Assembly: GCA_012295275.1 (NCBI GenBank)
Contig: CM022665.1
Span: 32,747,522-32,811,521, forward strand
Length of the DNA stretch: 64,000 nt
Direction: 5' to 3'
Source: Chrysomallon squamiferum
Taxonomy: Eukaryota > Mollusca > Gastropoda > Neomphalida > Peltospiridae
The translations under genes were made by a program, and so were the position numbers. Under the pieces are notes generated by a model, which was not told the origin of the DNA, did not search any database, and saw only the letters and a list, made by a program, of their open reading frames with translations. Positions 20,475 to 33,249 of this stretch are shown here, one piece after another (within the stretch, counting starts at the first letter, position 1; each line of letters opens with the position of its first letter).

Positions 20475-23400
20475 AAAGAAAACCCTGCAAAACAACCACA
20501 AAAAACCCCTGAAAACCAAAAACATTAAAATGTTTCTGTATTTCAGGATAACATACAAAATACTGTCAGAAACGCAATTTAAAATTAAACTTGTATTTAA
20601 AACTGATCTTAAATAAACCTGACCAAATTCTAAGTAACATGCAAACTTTAGAATTAAATTCAACAGTTCATTTGAGTCCATATTCCTTTTCAAGTGTTTC
20701 AGCTTTTTGCAGTAGGATTAGTCTGGGTATACTGTCCTGTAAATATATGTAGTAAAGAAAACTGTCCATTTTTTATTATTATGTTCAGTATTTTAATAAT
20801 TATTTCATAAATTATTTTATGTGACAGGACACATTAACTTCAGTGGGAAGATGATAAATAATTTAGCATTAATGAACAATCGGAATACGGATTCAAAAGA
20901 AACTTTTGAAACTGATTAAAGCTGCTGAATAGGTTAGAATATATGTTTAGTTTCTAAGTTGAAGCTGTTGACATTACTGTATTTTTTGTTTACTTTTTTG
21001 GTTTTGTTTTCTTAATAAAAACAGAAAATAGTGATTATAAAATAACAAAAGTAACATTTTTAAAGTGACTTTCAGAAAAGATGATAAAACAGCACATTAT
21101 TTTGCCAAAACAAATAAAATAAAGCACACTGAAGGGTAGATGGCATGAATGATGTCAATCCAAAATGCAGGACAATGCATTCAAATCAACCTTCACCAGG
21201 AAAGATGAATTTATAAACAGCAGGGGAGACAACTCTTGTGGTCGTAAATCACAAGGCTCTGGTGCAAACATTCCACAACATCATGAACCTAAACAAAAGA
21301 CAAATGGACTCATTTTAAAAAAAGATAATAAGCACTGTGCAGTATTTGGATTGTTTTTGTATACTGAAAACAAAACTAAATAATTCAATCATGTTGTTTT
21401 ACAGTTTACTGAACACCCCCTAGTCCAAATTATATCCAGCTGCTTGTGAAAGATGGAACATAGAAGAATATGCTAACGGTGGCAAAACAAGACAATACTA
21501 GACTAAATAAGAAGCGTGCTGGAACAAAATGCAAATTACATAACTAATAGGAAACAACAGTCTTTAAGTCAAAAACATGCAAATGTAAAAACCAAATATC
21601 TGTTTTCTAACCATTATCCATTTTTTTCCCCCTTCTTTAAAACTTTTTAATGCCAACTATGAATAACTTATTTAAAAACAAAAAACAAAAAAACATATTT
21701 TAGTATGTTATTCCAGATAGCAAAAACGGTGAAATAAGAATCAGAGAGAAACATTTCTATATTTTAAAAAACATTCTAATGCCATTAAGATATAATTACT
21801 AAATCTCTACAGACTATTCCTGACTCAACTGATCAGTAAACAGAAAACAAAGTCTGTAACACTATTGTGATTTTATTGTGACTTTGGAACATAACAGAAA
21901 GGATTGACAAAAAAATTCACCCAAAATAAATAAGTCTTGATGTTTGTGTGCTACACATGAGTGCATATACATGTTGACTGTATCATGTATGCACTTTATT
22001 TTCTGCATTAAATGTTAAGTTAAACGTAATTATATTAAATTATACAGCTGTATCTACTGTTTCCAATTATATTAACAACATGTACTTGTTTTAATTCTGG
22101 TGTGGAATTTCTTCTGTTCTTTTTTTAATAAATTTGTTTAATACTGCAATATATACAGTTATAAAGTTGCAAATGCAACATTTTCAGAATGCACTTACGG
22201 ATTATTTTTCTCCTCTTCAACTATTACAAAATAATGCGAACAATAAGATTCAGAAAATGTATAAATATTGTTAAAATTAAAAATAATAAATGATTTTTAA
22301 AAATATATTTATTTATTAATTATTAATTATTTGTATTATTATTATTATTATTATGATGCTTTAAAATTTACTTTGTTTCATTAATCCTGAAGCAAACATT
22401 TCAAACATGCATGACCTTTTTTACCTTAACTGGATTGAAATAAAACAGGTAATTCTGAAATACTAACACACTAAAAGCATGAAAATATTTAATTTAGCTG
22501 TGTTGTGTCACACACCAACATTAACAATAAAAATATTTTATACTTGTATTTAATTCACCCTTAACTACATAAGAAAACCTCTTTTCTATGGATATATGGT
22601 GAAATGGTTTATGTTTTGCATATGTTAATTTTGACCACAAACCAAAACAGTATCACATGGAATAATTCAGAAACAAAAAAAAATAACAACTCTATTTACA
22701 ATACTGTTTTATAACAGTGTATTTGAAAACAAACATATTTATCCCCATTATTCTACCTTGTTATTAAGTTTTTTAATTTATGTGTATTTTCAACAGTTAA
22801 CCTTTTTCTAAAAGGTCATGAAAATCAGTTTACTGAAAACCAAACATTTTAAGGATCTTCATTAATTTCTTTTAAATTATTATTTTTTTTAAAAGAATAT
22901 TCCACAAAGAAATGATAATACAGTGAAACTCTTCTAAACCAAACTCTCTTGGGAATGGTGTTTGGTTTACAAAGGTTTCAAGCAAAAGACATTACTAAAT
23001 ATACATATAGCCACTGACAGAAGTGTTTTTTGCAAGTATTTGATAAAACCAAATGAGTTTATTTAGTCTGTCAAATTTACATGTGTTAATTAATTTTTGT
23101 TCACAATATTTGCATGCTGCTATTTAGTCATGCCCCTTTTCTTGAGTATGTGATCAGTTTGCCAATTTGCCAATTCCAAATTAATCATTTGATAACTGTA
23201 ATGCTGGTTTGGGTTCATTAATAATTTAACTTTAAAATCCAGTAACTACTTAAAACAACAGGTGTTTTTTATGGACATTCGAACACACGATTCTGGATAT
23301 GGAAATGAAATGGTACTGATATAACTTCAGAATTCATCACAGTAAACACAGATTTATTTATTTTGCTAACTAGATACTGTAGAATGGAAAAATACTAAAA

Positions 23401-24859
23401 TGCTTTGAGTTAAATCTTTGAGAAGAGAGTACCTGTTTATTTCTGTTGCAAACATGAAGGAGTTAATTGAATGACAAAAGCTTTTCAAGGGAAAATCCAA
23501 TTCGGCTATCAGACAAATTAGATGCTCATGCATAAGCCAGAAACATTACTCTGAGCATGCATGTGACACTTCACTGATGGTAAGACAGCACTGTAACAAC
23601 TAACTGGGATGGTCTACCCAAGGGTTTGCAAATTACCGATAATATCAATACAGGTGAATTACTGACAAATATTCTCAGTACCAGTTTTCATCGGTTTTAG
23701 TTTGTGCACAGGAAAAGGTACTTACAGGGCTTTTGTGGACACTGTTTTCTTTTATACGTACTCATTTTATTTATTATTTGACACTCATCTGACAAAATTA
23801 TTCATTATCCTCGTTTTCCTACCTGTCTTCAGAAAAAATCATGAAATGAACCTTTATAGAACTTAAAATGGGTACAAAAGGTATATAAGAAATGTACATG
23901 CAATAAAAAACCAAGTAGAAATGTGGATGCGATTTTATAAAAAGGAAACAAGGAAATTGTACATCACATGTTTTGCAACTTTTGAGAAGTTTGATACTCG
24001 AGAAATATGACTTTAAAAAACACAAAACATCTAGTGTCTTGGGTGACAACTGAGAAGCTGGAGCCCATCCCTTATGACTAGTCGCCAAAATGACTTAGGA
24101 TGGCATACATGTCAGCAATCAAACAGGTAAACTTGGAACAGTAAACTGACGAGCATCAAACTCGCATCTGAAGGAATGCTAGCAACAACCGAGTAACTAA
24201 TGTAATCTTATGTTAACAACTAACATATCTCTCAAAATAACTCATTAAAATTTAGAAAACGGTATTGGTGCATCAATTACTAAAACTGGTATTTACCAGT
24301 ACTAAATACCAGTTTTTGAACCCTAGTCTAGACAAATAATCTACCTTTCACGTTCTTGACTGTTTCGATTTCTGAGGTAAAATTTTATTACATAAACACA
24401 ACTGGACCAGACAGCATGTTCAGCATTCACAGTAGAGGAGTTTCCAGGGATTATTTTCATTAGTTAAAACTGTATAAATCAGAATCAGAATGAATTTGGT
24501 TTTGAGGGTATTTAAGTTCAGTTTAGAGGAGTTTCATTATATGTAAGTACAAACATTAATACATACTGTACATTTGTACATACTCTTGGTACGAACTGAA
24601 TAGTGTCAAAAACTTTTGTTCAACGGCAGTTCATTCCGTACCTTAACATTTGATATTAAATTCAAGGAACAAAAAAAGAATACTAAATTATTGTATATAA
24701 ATCAATTTCTGTTAAGCATGTTCATTCTAAGAGAACTTTACACATATTTAAATCACAACTGCAATATCCTCAATTCCTCAAGCCCCAACTGATGAGATCA
24801 CAAAATGAAGATAAAACAGTGATTTTTGTTTTCAAATGTATCATTAATCACAGATAATA

Positions 24860-27800
24860 TCAGTGATCGTGACAGTAACAAAGCTCAGATGTATGAAGGT
24901 GACAAGCCTTTGTTGTACCTTTTATAACACGTGGCATCTCACAGCACTCACACTTATTCAGTGCAGGATGATTCAAAAGTGTGCAAGCAGAACAGCTCCA
25001 TTGTTCTCCATCCTCAGAGTCTCCAGAGCCTGTAGGAGGTTGTGCTACTGGAGCTGGAGGAATATGCATTAATCGCGGTGGCACTGGAGGAGGAGCTGCA
25101 ATCAGAAATGAAAATACAATGTGAGACAATCTTATCATTACCAAACTGATTCAGGGATAATAAATTGTTTATTAAGAATTTTAAATTTAGGATAAGGAAT
25201 GTTGTTCGTATGTCCCAATAAAATGTATGTTATATTAACTTTTAAATGTAATGTCCTATATGATGAATAGTGCTTCTAAAACAGAATCCATTGTTGCTAA
25301 TCTAAGAACAGACCATCATATAGTGAAAGCTGATTTCCTTGCTTCAGTTTCTTTATAATGCTTAACTGAAGGGATGATGTAATAAAATTTACAAACATAT
25401 TAAGTGTATCATTAAATCAAACATTCCTTTGTTAGACTGAACTGGTGATCATCTCAAATAAATTTGTAACATATGCTATGAACTTTGCATGGCAACCAAA
25501 ATAAAACGTCACTGATTATTATTATTTATTTTTATTATTAAGTAATATTGCAATAGAAATCTCTTAATATTTACTGTTTATTAAATTATATAACCTATAA
25601 GTATCATACTTACACTCACTATCTCTAGAAGCAGCAGATGGTGGCTGCTTAGAATAAATGGAATTTCTTTGTCCTGTCGGCATATTCATGAAAAAATTCT
25701 GCTCTCTCAAAGGATCAAAATAAGGGGCTGAAAAAAAAAAAATCTGTGAACTTTTTAACTCAAAATATGACAGCAAATATTTTGTAGCAAAAAGACACTA
25801 AAATTAGTTGGGTTTTTTCATCAGTAAAAAGGCATTATTTACTGTTTTCAGTCAGTTTACTGCTTTTATGCACATTAACTTCCTAACATAAAAGAAAGTG
25901 AATGACTGTAATTGAAAGAGTAATTTAGAGAAAACACTTACTCTGACCATTTTTATACATGTCTAATTCATTAATCATCAACTGGATATCTGTCTGAACT
26001 TTCCTGTTAGACTGACGAACCTTATTAATGTCTTCCAACTGAAACAGAAAAACACAGGACACATTACAAAAATAGAATCCTTAATTTGGATTTTGTTATG
26101 AAAAATCTTTAATTGATGGTTTATACTTTAAAAGTATTACAGCATGGTTTACATAACTGTTTCAATAAACTGTTGACATTGAAATCATGTAAGAGAAAAT
26201 ACATGCAAGCAACATAGTAGTTATTCCTCTGTGACTGATTTTCTTGCAATTATTACTCCATTTGTTTGCTGGCTACCTGTCAGCCACATAGAAGTCTTTT
26301 CTGTAAAGTAATCATTAACTAATAATGTATATTAGTTCACTCAGTTTCCTTCATGAAAAGAACAAATTCTCAAACTTTTTTTAAAATTATTATCTCCTAA
26401 ATGACTTAATGAAGTAAAACAATTTCTTCAGCAGTGGCAGGCACAAATTAACCATTGTGTATCATTGTGATGTCCTGTGCAAAAATCTGTGCATTCCATT
26501 TTATGTGTTGTTAACACTCATACTGCATAATGGTGATCAATGAATTTTTTTCTCTCATTACAGTGACACAGAAATACATATTATTAGCATTAACCTTTAA
26601 ATTTACTAAAATGAAAACAAATATGTATTTTGTTTTGTAAATATATTTATACAATATGAATATATGTACATAGCTATACATGTACACTGTTACAAATGTA
26701 GTTTTCACCCTTGACATTTTTTTAAATGATATATAATAAATTAAAATCTTCAGGCACTATGGATAATTATGTCACAAACCGTGGGGAAACTGTTTCTTCT
26801 AGCACTTCTTTCTCCCATATTAGCTTCCATCTGTGAGACTTCATTTCGAAGTTTTTCTGCCTTTTTAAGTTCATTTTCATAATCACGTTCAAGTTTCTCC
26901 ATTCTGGAACGCTGGTGTTCAAGCAATGCTAGATAAAGAGATGTTTGTTATTAAGAGAGAATATACATGTGGCAATCCAGCAATTAAGAAAATAAGAAAA
27001 AAAAAGTATCAATAATATTCTCCATGGTATTAATTTGCTTCCATCTCATCTGTGAGAAGTTAAATAAAGTTAAAGTAGAACAATAGGGAAATCATCTCTG
27101 TATTTCCAAACAGCAAATGCCCTATTGTGTGGTAATAAAGTTTGAAGTTTCTCTTATTCTTTCATTATAATTAATATTTTCCATTTTATTATTATTGTCA
27201 TTGATACAAATAATTCTAAATAAATCTGCCTTTTTGATAAGCATTTAACAAAGTATGATCTTACAAGAAAGCCTGATGGATATATTGTTGCTAAAGCTCA
27301 AACGATGTTTACCATTAATGAAATATGTAAAGAATGATTTCAAATTAAAGCCTCACCTTGAATGTAAGCAGTCTCTTCCTGCATGCTTCCTGATCTTGTT
27401 CTTTGATTAGTTCCATCCCTATTTGATGATTCTGAACTTAAACTGCTGTGACTTGAAGCTGGAGAAATAGCTCCAGGCGAATAAAATGGTCTTCCTTCTG
27501 ACGATGCCTGCATAACAATATTACCTTTTTCACTTTCCATGCTCAGAATTTGTATTCCATGTTGCGATATACTGCTAGATATTGGATTGGGAGAGTACAT
27601 GTAAGCAGACTGCTGGTTTTGTGGAATATGATAAGACTGATAATGGGTTGTGGGTGGATTGTTCCCTCCATATCTGTTTGAGGATGGCAAGGGAGAAAAT
27701 GTACTTGCATTTGATGACCTATCTGGTGTTGTTGGAAAGTAACGCAATTGTGTTTGAGCTCCCTCTGGACCAGAGCTGGTAAGTTCCACAAACAAAGGTC

Positions 27801-29043
27801 TATTAAAGCCCTGGGGACTTGACTGCTGTGCTCCTGGGTATCCAGGAACTGGAGATGTGTGTCCTGATGGAACAAACCTTTGCTGCACATTAAGATGCTG
27901 ATCACTATTGTATGAACTGAACTGGTTTGTGTTTGCACTTATCCGATCTGGACTAACTTGACTGGTATTACTATTATTCCTATTAATAAACAATGTAGTC
28001 TGTGAAGTCTGAGCTGGTGAAACAGTGCAAACACCACTAGCTTCTGCAATTTGAATTTTATATACAAAAGAACTTTGTGGATTCTGGGCTGCAGAAGATG
28101 TTTTTGATTTAGAAGGCATATGTAAAACCTTCACTGCACGACGCCCTTCAGATGGGCTTCCTGTTGACTGTGGTGAACATGTACCTGAATTCTCCACACC
28201 ACTATGACAATTGATATTTGGTATCTGCTTAGCAGAGGAACTTGAACTCACAAAATTGTCAAAGTCTGTGGGCAACACAGGTGCAGTATAAGGTGCTTGT
28301 TGCCCACTGGCTGAAGACACAGTTTTAGGCACATCATTAGCAATAGGTGGCCAGGACACACTGGACTGAATACTGGCAACTGCATCTCTATTCTGGTTTA
28401 TCACATGGTGTTTCACAGTACTTGTTACAGGTGATTTGCTGATATTAAGATCTTGAATTTGCTGATGTAAATCAGTGTTCAGTTTCCCTGGTGGGTTTGG
28501 TTTTCCAAACAAATATTTCGAACTATCCATCTGCAAAGCTTGCATACATTTTTCTTTGTTATTTCCATTCTGTGAAAACAGATACAAATTATATACATGC
28601 TATTAACAGATAAATATTAAAATAATTATCTCACATTCAGAAAAAAAGAAAAGAAATAAAAAAAACTTTTAAAAGATTATTCTAAACTCTAGACTGAAGA
28701 AATTACTCATGTTTCTACAAAATGTTTGGTTTTGACTATATTTGTTTATTACTGTTAAGCTTAAATTGGCAGACTGAAGTGTTATCAAAATAAAGTTTAT
28801 GACAATAAAAACATGAATATTGATTAACTCATTGCCACCAATGTAAATTAAAATTACTTTAAAATGTTTACATATGGCTTAAGATACTTTTTGGAATTCT
28901 GGACTTTTGAGCTAGATCTTACATTTAAATAACAAGACTTATACCTCTTTCATTCGATTTGACACCACTTCGTCTGGTACTTCAGGGTACTGGATCTTCA
29001 ACTCATGAAAAAGCTGGATGTTGGCAGCCCCAACAGTGGCCAT
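24860..29043 (-). CDS. TAB2/3: TAB2/TAB3 homologue, TAK1-binding adaptor (complete)
   Basis: Adaptor that couples K63-linked ubiquitin chains to TAK1 kinase in NF-kB/JNK signalling. Six coding exons join in phase: 28945-29043, 27357-28569, 26780-26928, 25942-26038, 25614 or 25620 to 25727, 24860-25095; about 633-635 aa (human TAB2 693). The N-terminal CUE domain (residues ~8-50) contains YPEVPDEVVSNRM. A long Ser/Gln/Pro-rich region with SPxP motifs follows. A coiled coil in exons 3-4 (residues ~438-519; ALLEHQRSRMEKLERDYE) matches the TAK1-binding region of the family. The C-terminal NZF zinc finger (residues 588-607) is WSCSACTLLNHPALNKCECC, and CEMPR follows as in vertebrates. Two features differ from human TAB2: changed ubiquitin-contact residues and a 22-residue His/Cys-rich tail after CEMPR. 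Exon 5 has two donors 6 nt apart. Confidence 0.95.
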
Positions 29044-29827
29044 TTTAAATAGTCAAGCTATGTTAAAATAAATCCAGAACATTTTTAATTAAAAATAATT
29101 TTTCCTTTTATATAACTTATTTTGCCAATCCAAAGGCTATAATAACTTTATAATTTATAAATATTCTAAGGAGATATTTATTGTTTTAATTTAAACAAAA
29201 CAATGTTTAATATTTTTATTTAATATGTTAATAAGCAGAAATATATTACATGAAAACATATTTCAGAAGTGTTTTAAAGTAAAAGGCTTTTTGTTATTAT
29301 TGTTAGTAACACAATAATTAACATTAATTTTATATATAGCATGCAAATATCATTAGATGACTAATACACAACTTTGTCAAAGACAATGTGTAAATGTTTA
29401 TCAATTAAAAATTTAATACAAATTTCACAAATTAAGTTAGTGTAAATAATTATGTATTTCCAAAAGATAAATAAACAAAAATAGGAGCTTGTTCAGCATT
29501 TATGAATTGCTTGTGCTATGTAATACTAATAAAACAAATTTATTTTACAAATTCATTTTCCAGTCAGATTACTATCTTATAATGTATATCTAAATTAAGA
29601 TAAATAATAATAATCTAAATAACATAGAATGATAATAAAAGATTAACTGACTAATGCATGTTATTTTGTATTAAAGGGGAAAAAATCTGGGGAGTCCCCC
29701 AGTTTAATATTGGACAGTGACATCATAACAACATATACTCCAGATCACAAAGCAATGACTCACTAGTTTCAGCATTTAGTAACCTATGTTTAATTCATAA
29801 ATATTAAAAGATTATCTTATTATGCAC

Positions 29828-29861
<34 letters not shown>

Positions 29862-32800
29862 TTACTGATATTAATAAATTCATAAAAATAATTTTGCAAA
29901 TATTTATTATCATTAAATGATTAATCAAATGCAAAATTGTTACAAATAAAATTAAAATAAATGATTGTTCTATTACACAGTTTGGAAACAAAAGAACCAA
30001 ACAAACAGCTGTGAATCAGTAATGAAAATGTACACTATAAAATGACAGAATAACCTCAAGTCTGAATGTGATCGAGTAAAAACAAGTGAGCTAACTGAAA
30101 ATACTGCTAATGTACCCTGACCACATATTTTTTTATTTCATTTTATATATAAACAGAGTTATTTTGTAATTAACTTATTTACAAATACTTCATTCAGTCA
30201 GTTTATTAAACATTTATAATTAACACCACTGTGACAAACTGCATAATTAATACTGATCTTCTTGTAAGTAGGTAATGGCAGCCAAAATATATACATTATT
30301 ATTTTTTTATATATATATATATATATATATTAAATAAAACTTTTGAATACATTATACAGAACTGAACAACAAAAAAAGTTATTTTGGTATCTTACCTGCT
30401 TTCTGAGATGCGACGTTTTGAATTCAGTGGTACTTGTCTTGTACGAAGAAAACCTGTGGGGCAGAGCAGAAGTGTCCCTACATCGAAGATGTCCTCTCAT
30501 CAGAGGGATTAAAATGACAATTTTTTTTGCACATATTTACAGTCTTTATTCACATCGATCAGATCAGTACCTACAACAAACATAAAGTGACATGGCTGGG
30601 CATTGCCATAGCAAGTATTATGGCTTTCTCCTAAAATTATAATGCAAATATATCGAGTTCAATGATGGATGTAAATAAAATTAAATTCTGCACATCATAA
30701 AACTCAGAACTCTATCTTATGCTTATTATGTGTTAAAAAATATTGTATCTGAAACCCAAATCGAACTTTGATTTGGGCCAGCTGCACCATCTTTTCAACT
30801 TCAAAAGTACCACTAAGATGCAGTATTTATAAACACAGATATGCAGAGAATAATATTGAATGTTTGAATTATCAATATTTGGAACCAAATGGTTTGAATC
30901 TACTTGGTTTGGCAGGCAAACATTTGGCATTAGGGTTCTGTGCATTGCAGGAAATGGGCAACACCATCTTTAAAAATATTGTATAAAGCTGCCATACTAT
31001 AAAATTATTCACTTTGGAGAAAAACAAACCCAAATTGGTATGACTATCTGCTTTAGCAGTGGAATAATAATAAGAAATTACTAACTGCGATTAAATTCAG
31101 CATGTGTCCACTGATCCAAGGGCATACCTACTGAAAAATAAACACTGTAGGTGGGTGTTAAAGTCAGGCATTACTGTACTGACAAAATGTGTCAATATCA
31201 GCAAACATTACATGAGCCATTTTCAGCAACTTGTAACAAACATTAACTTGATTAATTAATAAACGACAGTGAACATATATTGAAATCTGTTTTACTACTA
31301 CCACAAGAAGTACCTCATAAATGTTCAAGGCTGAGTAATAATATTATAAAAATGTCGTAAATACTTAAAATGACAAATGTACAAAAAAAAAAAAAAAATG
31401 TTCGACGATGTCTCATTCCATTTCTAAATCAGTGTTGCCTTGAGAACACCTGCAATTTGTTTGACAATTATCATTGTATTCTGCTTGATGATGCAGTCCT
31501 CCAAACATGTGGAAAAGGCCACAGTGAATTGTGTGGACTGGACAGAAACAGATAATCACCACATAAATGTCCTCAACTTAAAAACTCTCTTATGGATTTG
31601 CTTTTCTATCATTAACTTCAATTTCAGATATGATCAGTGCAATACTGAGCTGAGTTTGTACTTGGCATTTTCACGATACCTATAATTTATAAAGCAGCAT
31701 GCAGTTGTGGTACTAAACCTGAAGCCTGCATATGTTGAACCAACATCATAAAAATTTCACATCCAACAATTTCATGTGATTATATGACAGTGAATCAGAT
31801 ACATACTGTATACACTTCTGATTTGTTAGCTGTATTTTCATCATGTACTTTCCTATTTCTTTCACACTCACATTCCAAACACATCTACATCATATGTCCA
31901 AGTATATTTCTTGACTTTCTTTTCGTAACTTGGACCCTTTGAATTAAAACAAAATATTGTGTTTCAAGAATTAACACTTAAAGTGAAGCAAGAAGTAGCA
32001 GCTATGGACTGATTTTCAAGCATCAACTGAAATCAAATTCAACGAACTACCCTGTGGCGAGATCAATTATTTTAAAATTTAAAGCCAATTTTTTATTCCT
32101 AAATAAAATAAAAGAAAAGTGTGTAAGACTATCATTGTTGATATCACAATCTGTTTCAGCATTAGAAGGCAAATGAATCATATTTCTTTTCAAAAGGACC
32201 ATCCATAGATTTGCTAAATTCTGTTACACTTTTTTTTCAGAGAAAATATAGAAAATTTGATTAAAATTAAATGAATTCTTGAATAAGTTCATAAGAAACA
32301 TCAGTTAAGTGATCATAATAACCAGGTTCCCGAGATGGTGCCGAATTAGATCAAGAAATGAGATCCAAAATCAGTGATGTCGTTTTCAACACAAAATTAT
32401 CAATTGGTCAGTGGTAGCGGTCATACTAGAAAAAGCTGCTGTCCCAGCGAACATTATGCTTAGTTTAAAATATCATTAAATTTGAAACTGAACAAGGTTT
32501 CAAATGATACAAGATGTGTTGGGCAAAATTCAATACAGAATATCATAATTTAAGTTTGAAGCCAATTTTTCAAAACAAAACAGTTATTTTTCTTTTATCT
32601 CCATCTAGCCACATACAGGGCACAATACTGCAAGTGAAATTCTGTTATTGCAATTTAAATTTGCAAAACACTACCCTTTTGGTGACTAGACTGTTTTTTC
32701 AGAATGAAACTGTCAATGAAACAAATTTTAGTTTACTGTATGAGTCAGACAACACATATACTGATGATCAAAACTGTAAACATATGTGTCAGCATTTTGC

Positions 32801-33100
32801 ACTGTTTTGGACTGACACTAGCTGAAATCAGTCAAAGTATTTCAATATCACATTTGGAGCTCTTCAGCTGACAAGTCAATTGAGTTGTTCCAAATGCTTT
32901 ATTAACCACAATTTTGCTGGCTGTAAAATTCAACTTCATAGCAACTTCATAGCACTGAAAAAATGTGTTGGTAACAACATCATACTGTCAACAAAAAATA
33001 AATAAATAAAATACATCCTAGTTTTGGTATATGTATACTTGCTGGAATCGTGCAACCAAAAATAAAACTGCGTATTTCCTGAGTAATTCGATTAAATCTA
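29044..33100. other. TAB upstream region, non-coding
   Basis: AT-rich DNA with an ATT/AAT microsatellite (29829-29858) and an (AT)n tract (30310-30330). Apart from the candidate 5' exon at 30396-30453 I found no coding exon. The short frames near 31370-31690 and 32514-32825 have no recognisable protein pattern; they could be further, unreadable parts of the hAT remnant that follows. Confidence 0.5.
30396..30453 (-). other. Candidate non-coding 5' exon of TAB
   Basis: On the minus strand a pyrimidine-rich 'ctctgccccacag' acceptor precedes a 58-nt segment ending GCAG with a strong donor (gtaaga). It lies 1.35 kb upstream of the TAB start codon and contains no ATG, as expected for a 5'UTR exon. 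The neighbouring sequence resembles 33295-33360, so the exon may be built from a repeat. There is no transcript evidence. Confidence 0.35.
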
Positions 33101-33117
33101 TAAATAAACATGTTTCA

Positions 33118-33249
33118 GACACCAGTTCTGGTGGTGAAATAGTGTGTGAAAAGGCATTTTCTGCTCAAAAATGGATCAAGTCAGATGTCAGAAGTAGCTT
33201 GTCTGGAGGGAAGCTATCAGACCTCTTTCTCATCTCATCTTGGACCTGA
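33118..33249 (+). pseudogene. hAT transposase C-terminal (dimerisation) remnant
   Basis: The frame reads CEKAFSAQKWIKSDVRSSLS followed by GGKLSDLFLISSWT and a stop at 33247-33249. The pattern C/V-E-x-x-FS-x-x-x-x-IK-(T/S)-x-x-R-x-x-L-x-x-x-x-L-x-x-L-x-x-IS is typical of the hAT C-terminal dimerisation domain (Dimer_Tnp_hAT), as in ZNF862-like and ZBED-like proteins. No intact catalytic region precedes it, so it is a fossil fragment. Confidence 0.55.

Larger units (their letters stand above)
17463..24859. other. Convergent 3' region of RBBP4 and TAB, non-coding
   Basis: RBBP4 (from the left) and TAB (from the right) point at each other across 7.4 kb. A likely RBBP4 polyadenylation signal is AATAAA at 18162-18167. 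I found no coding exon with protein resemblance; apparent frames are short, AT-driven or microsatellite-driven. The (TG)10-TATA-(CA)21 tract at 20407-20472 is here. Part of this stretch is presumably 3'UTR of the two genes, but the transcript ends cannot be set from sequence alone. Confidence 0.6.

Noticed and set aside
20367-20693. 108-codon open frame on the minus strand
   Set aside because: It is built on the CA/TG microsatellite (VCVCVC and HTHTHT runs) and has no protein resemblance.
27543-27938. 131-codon frame inside TAB exon 2
   Set aside because: It is a shadow in another register of the real TAB frame, which continues in phase to both neighbouring exons.
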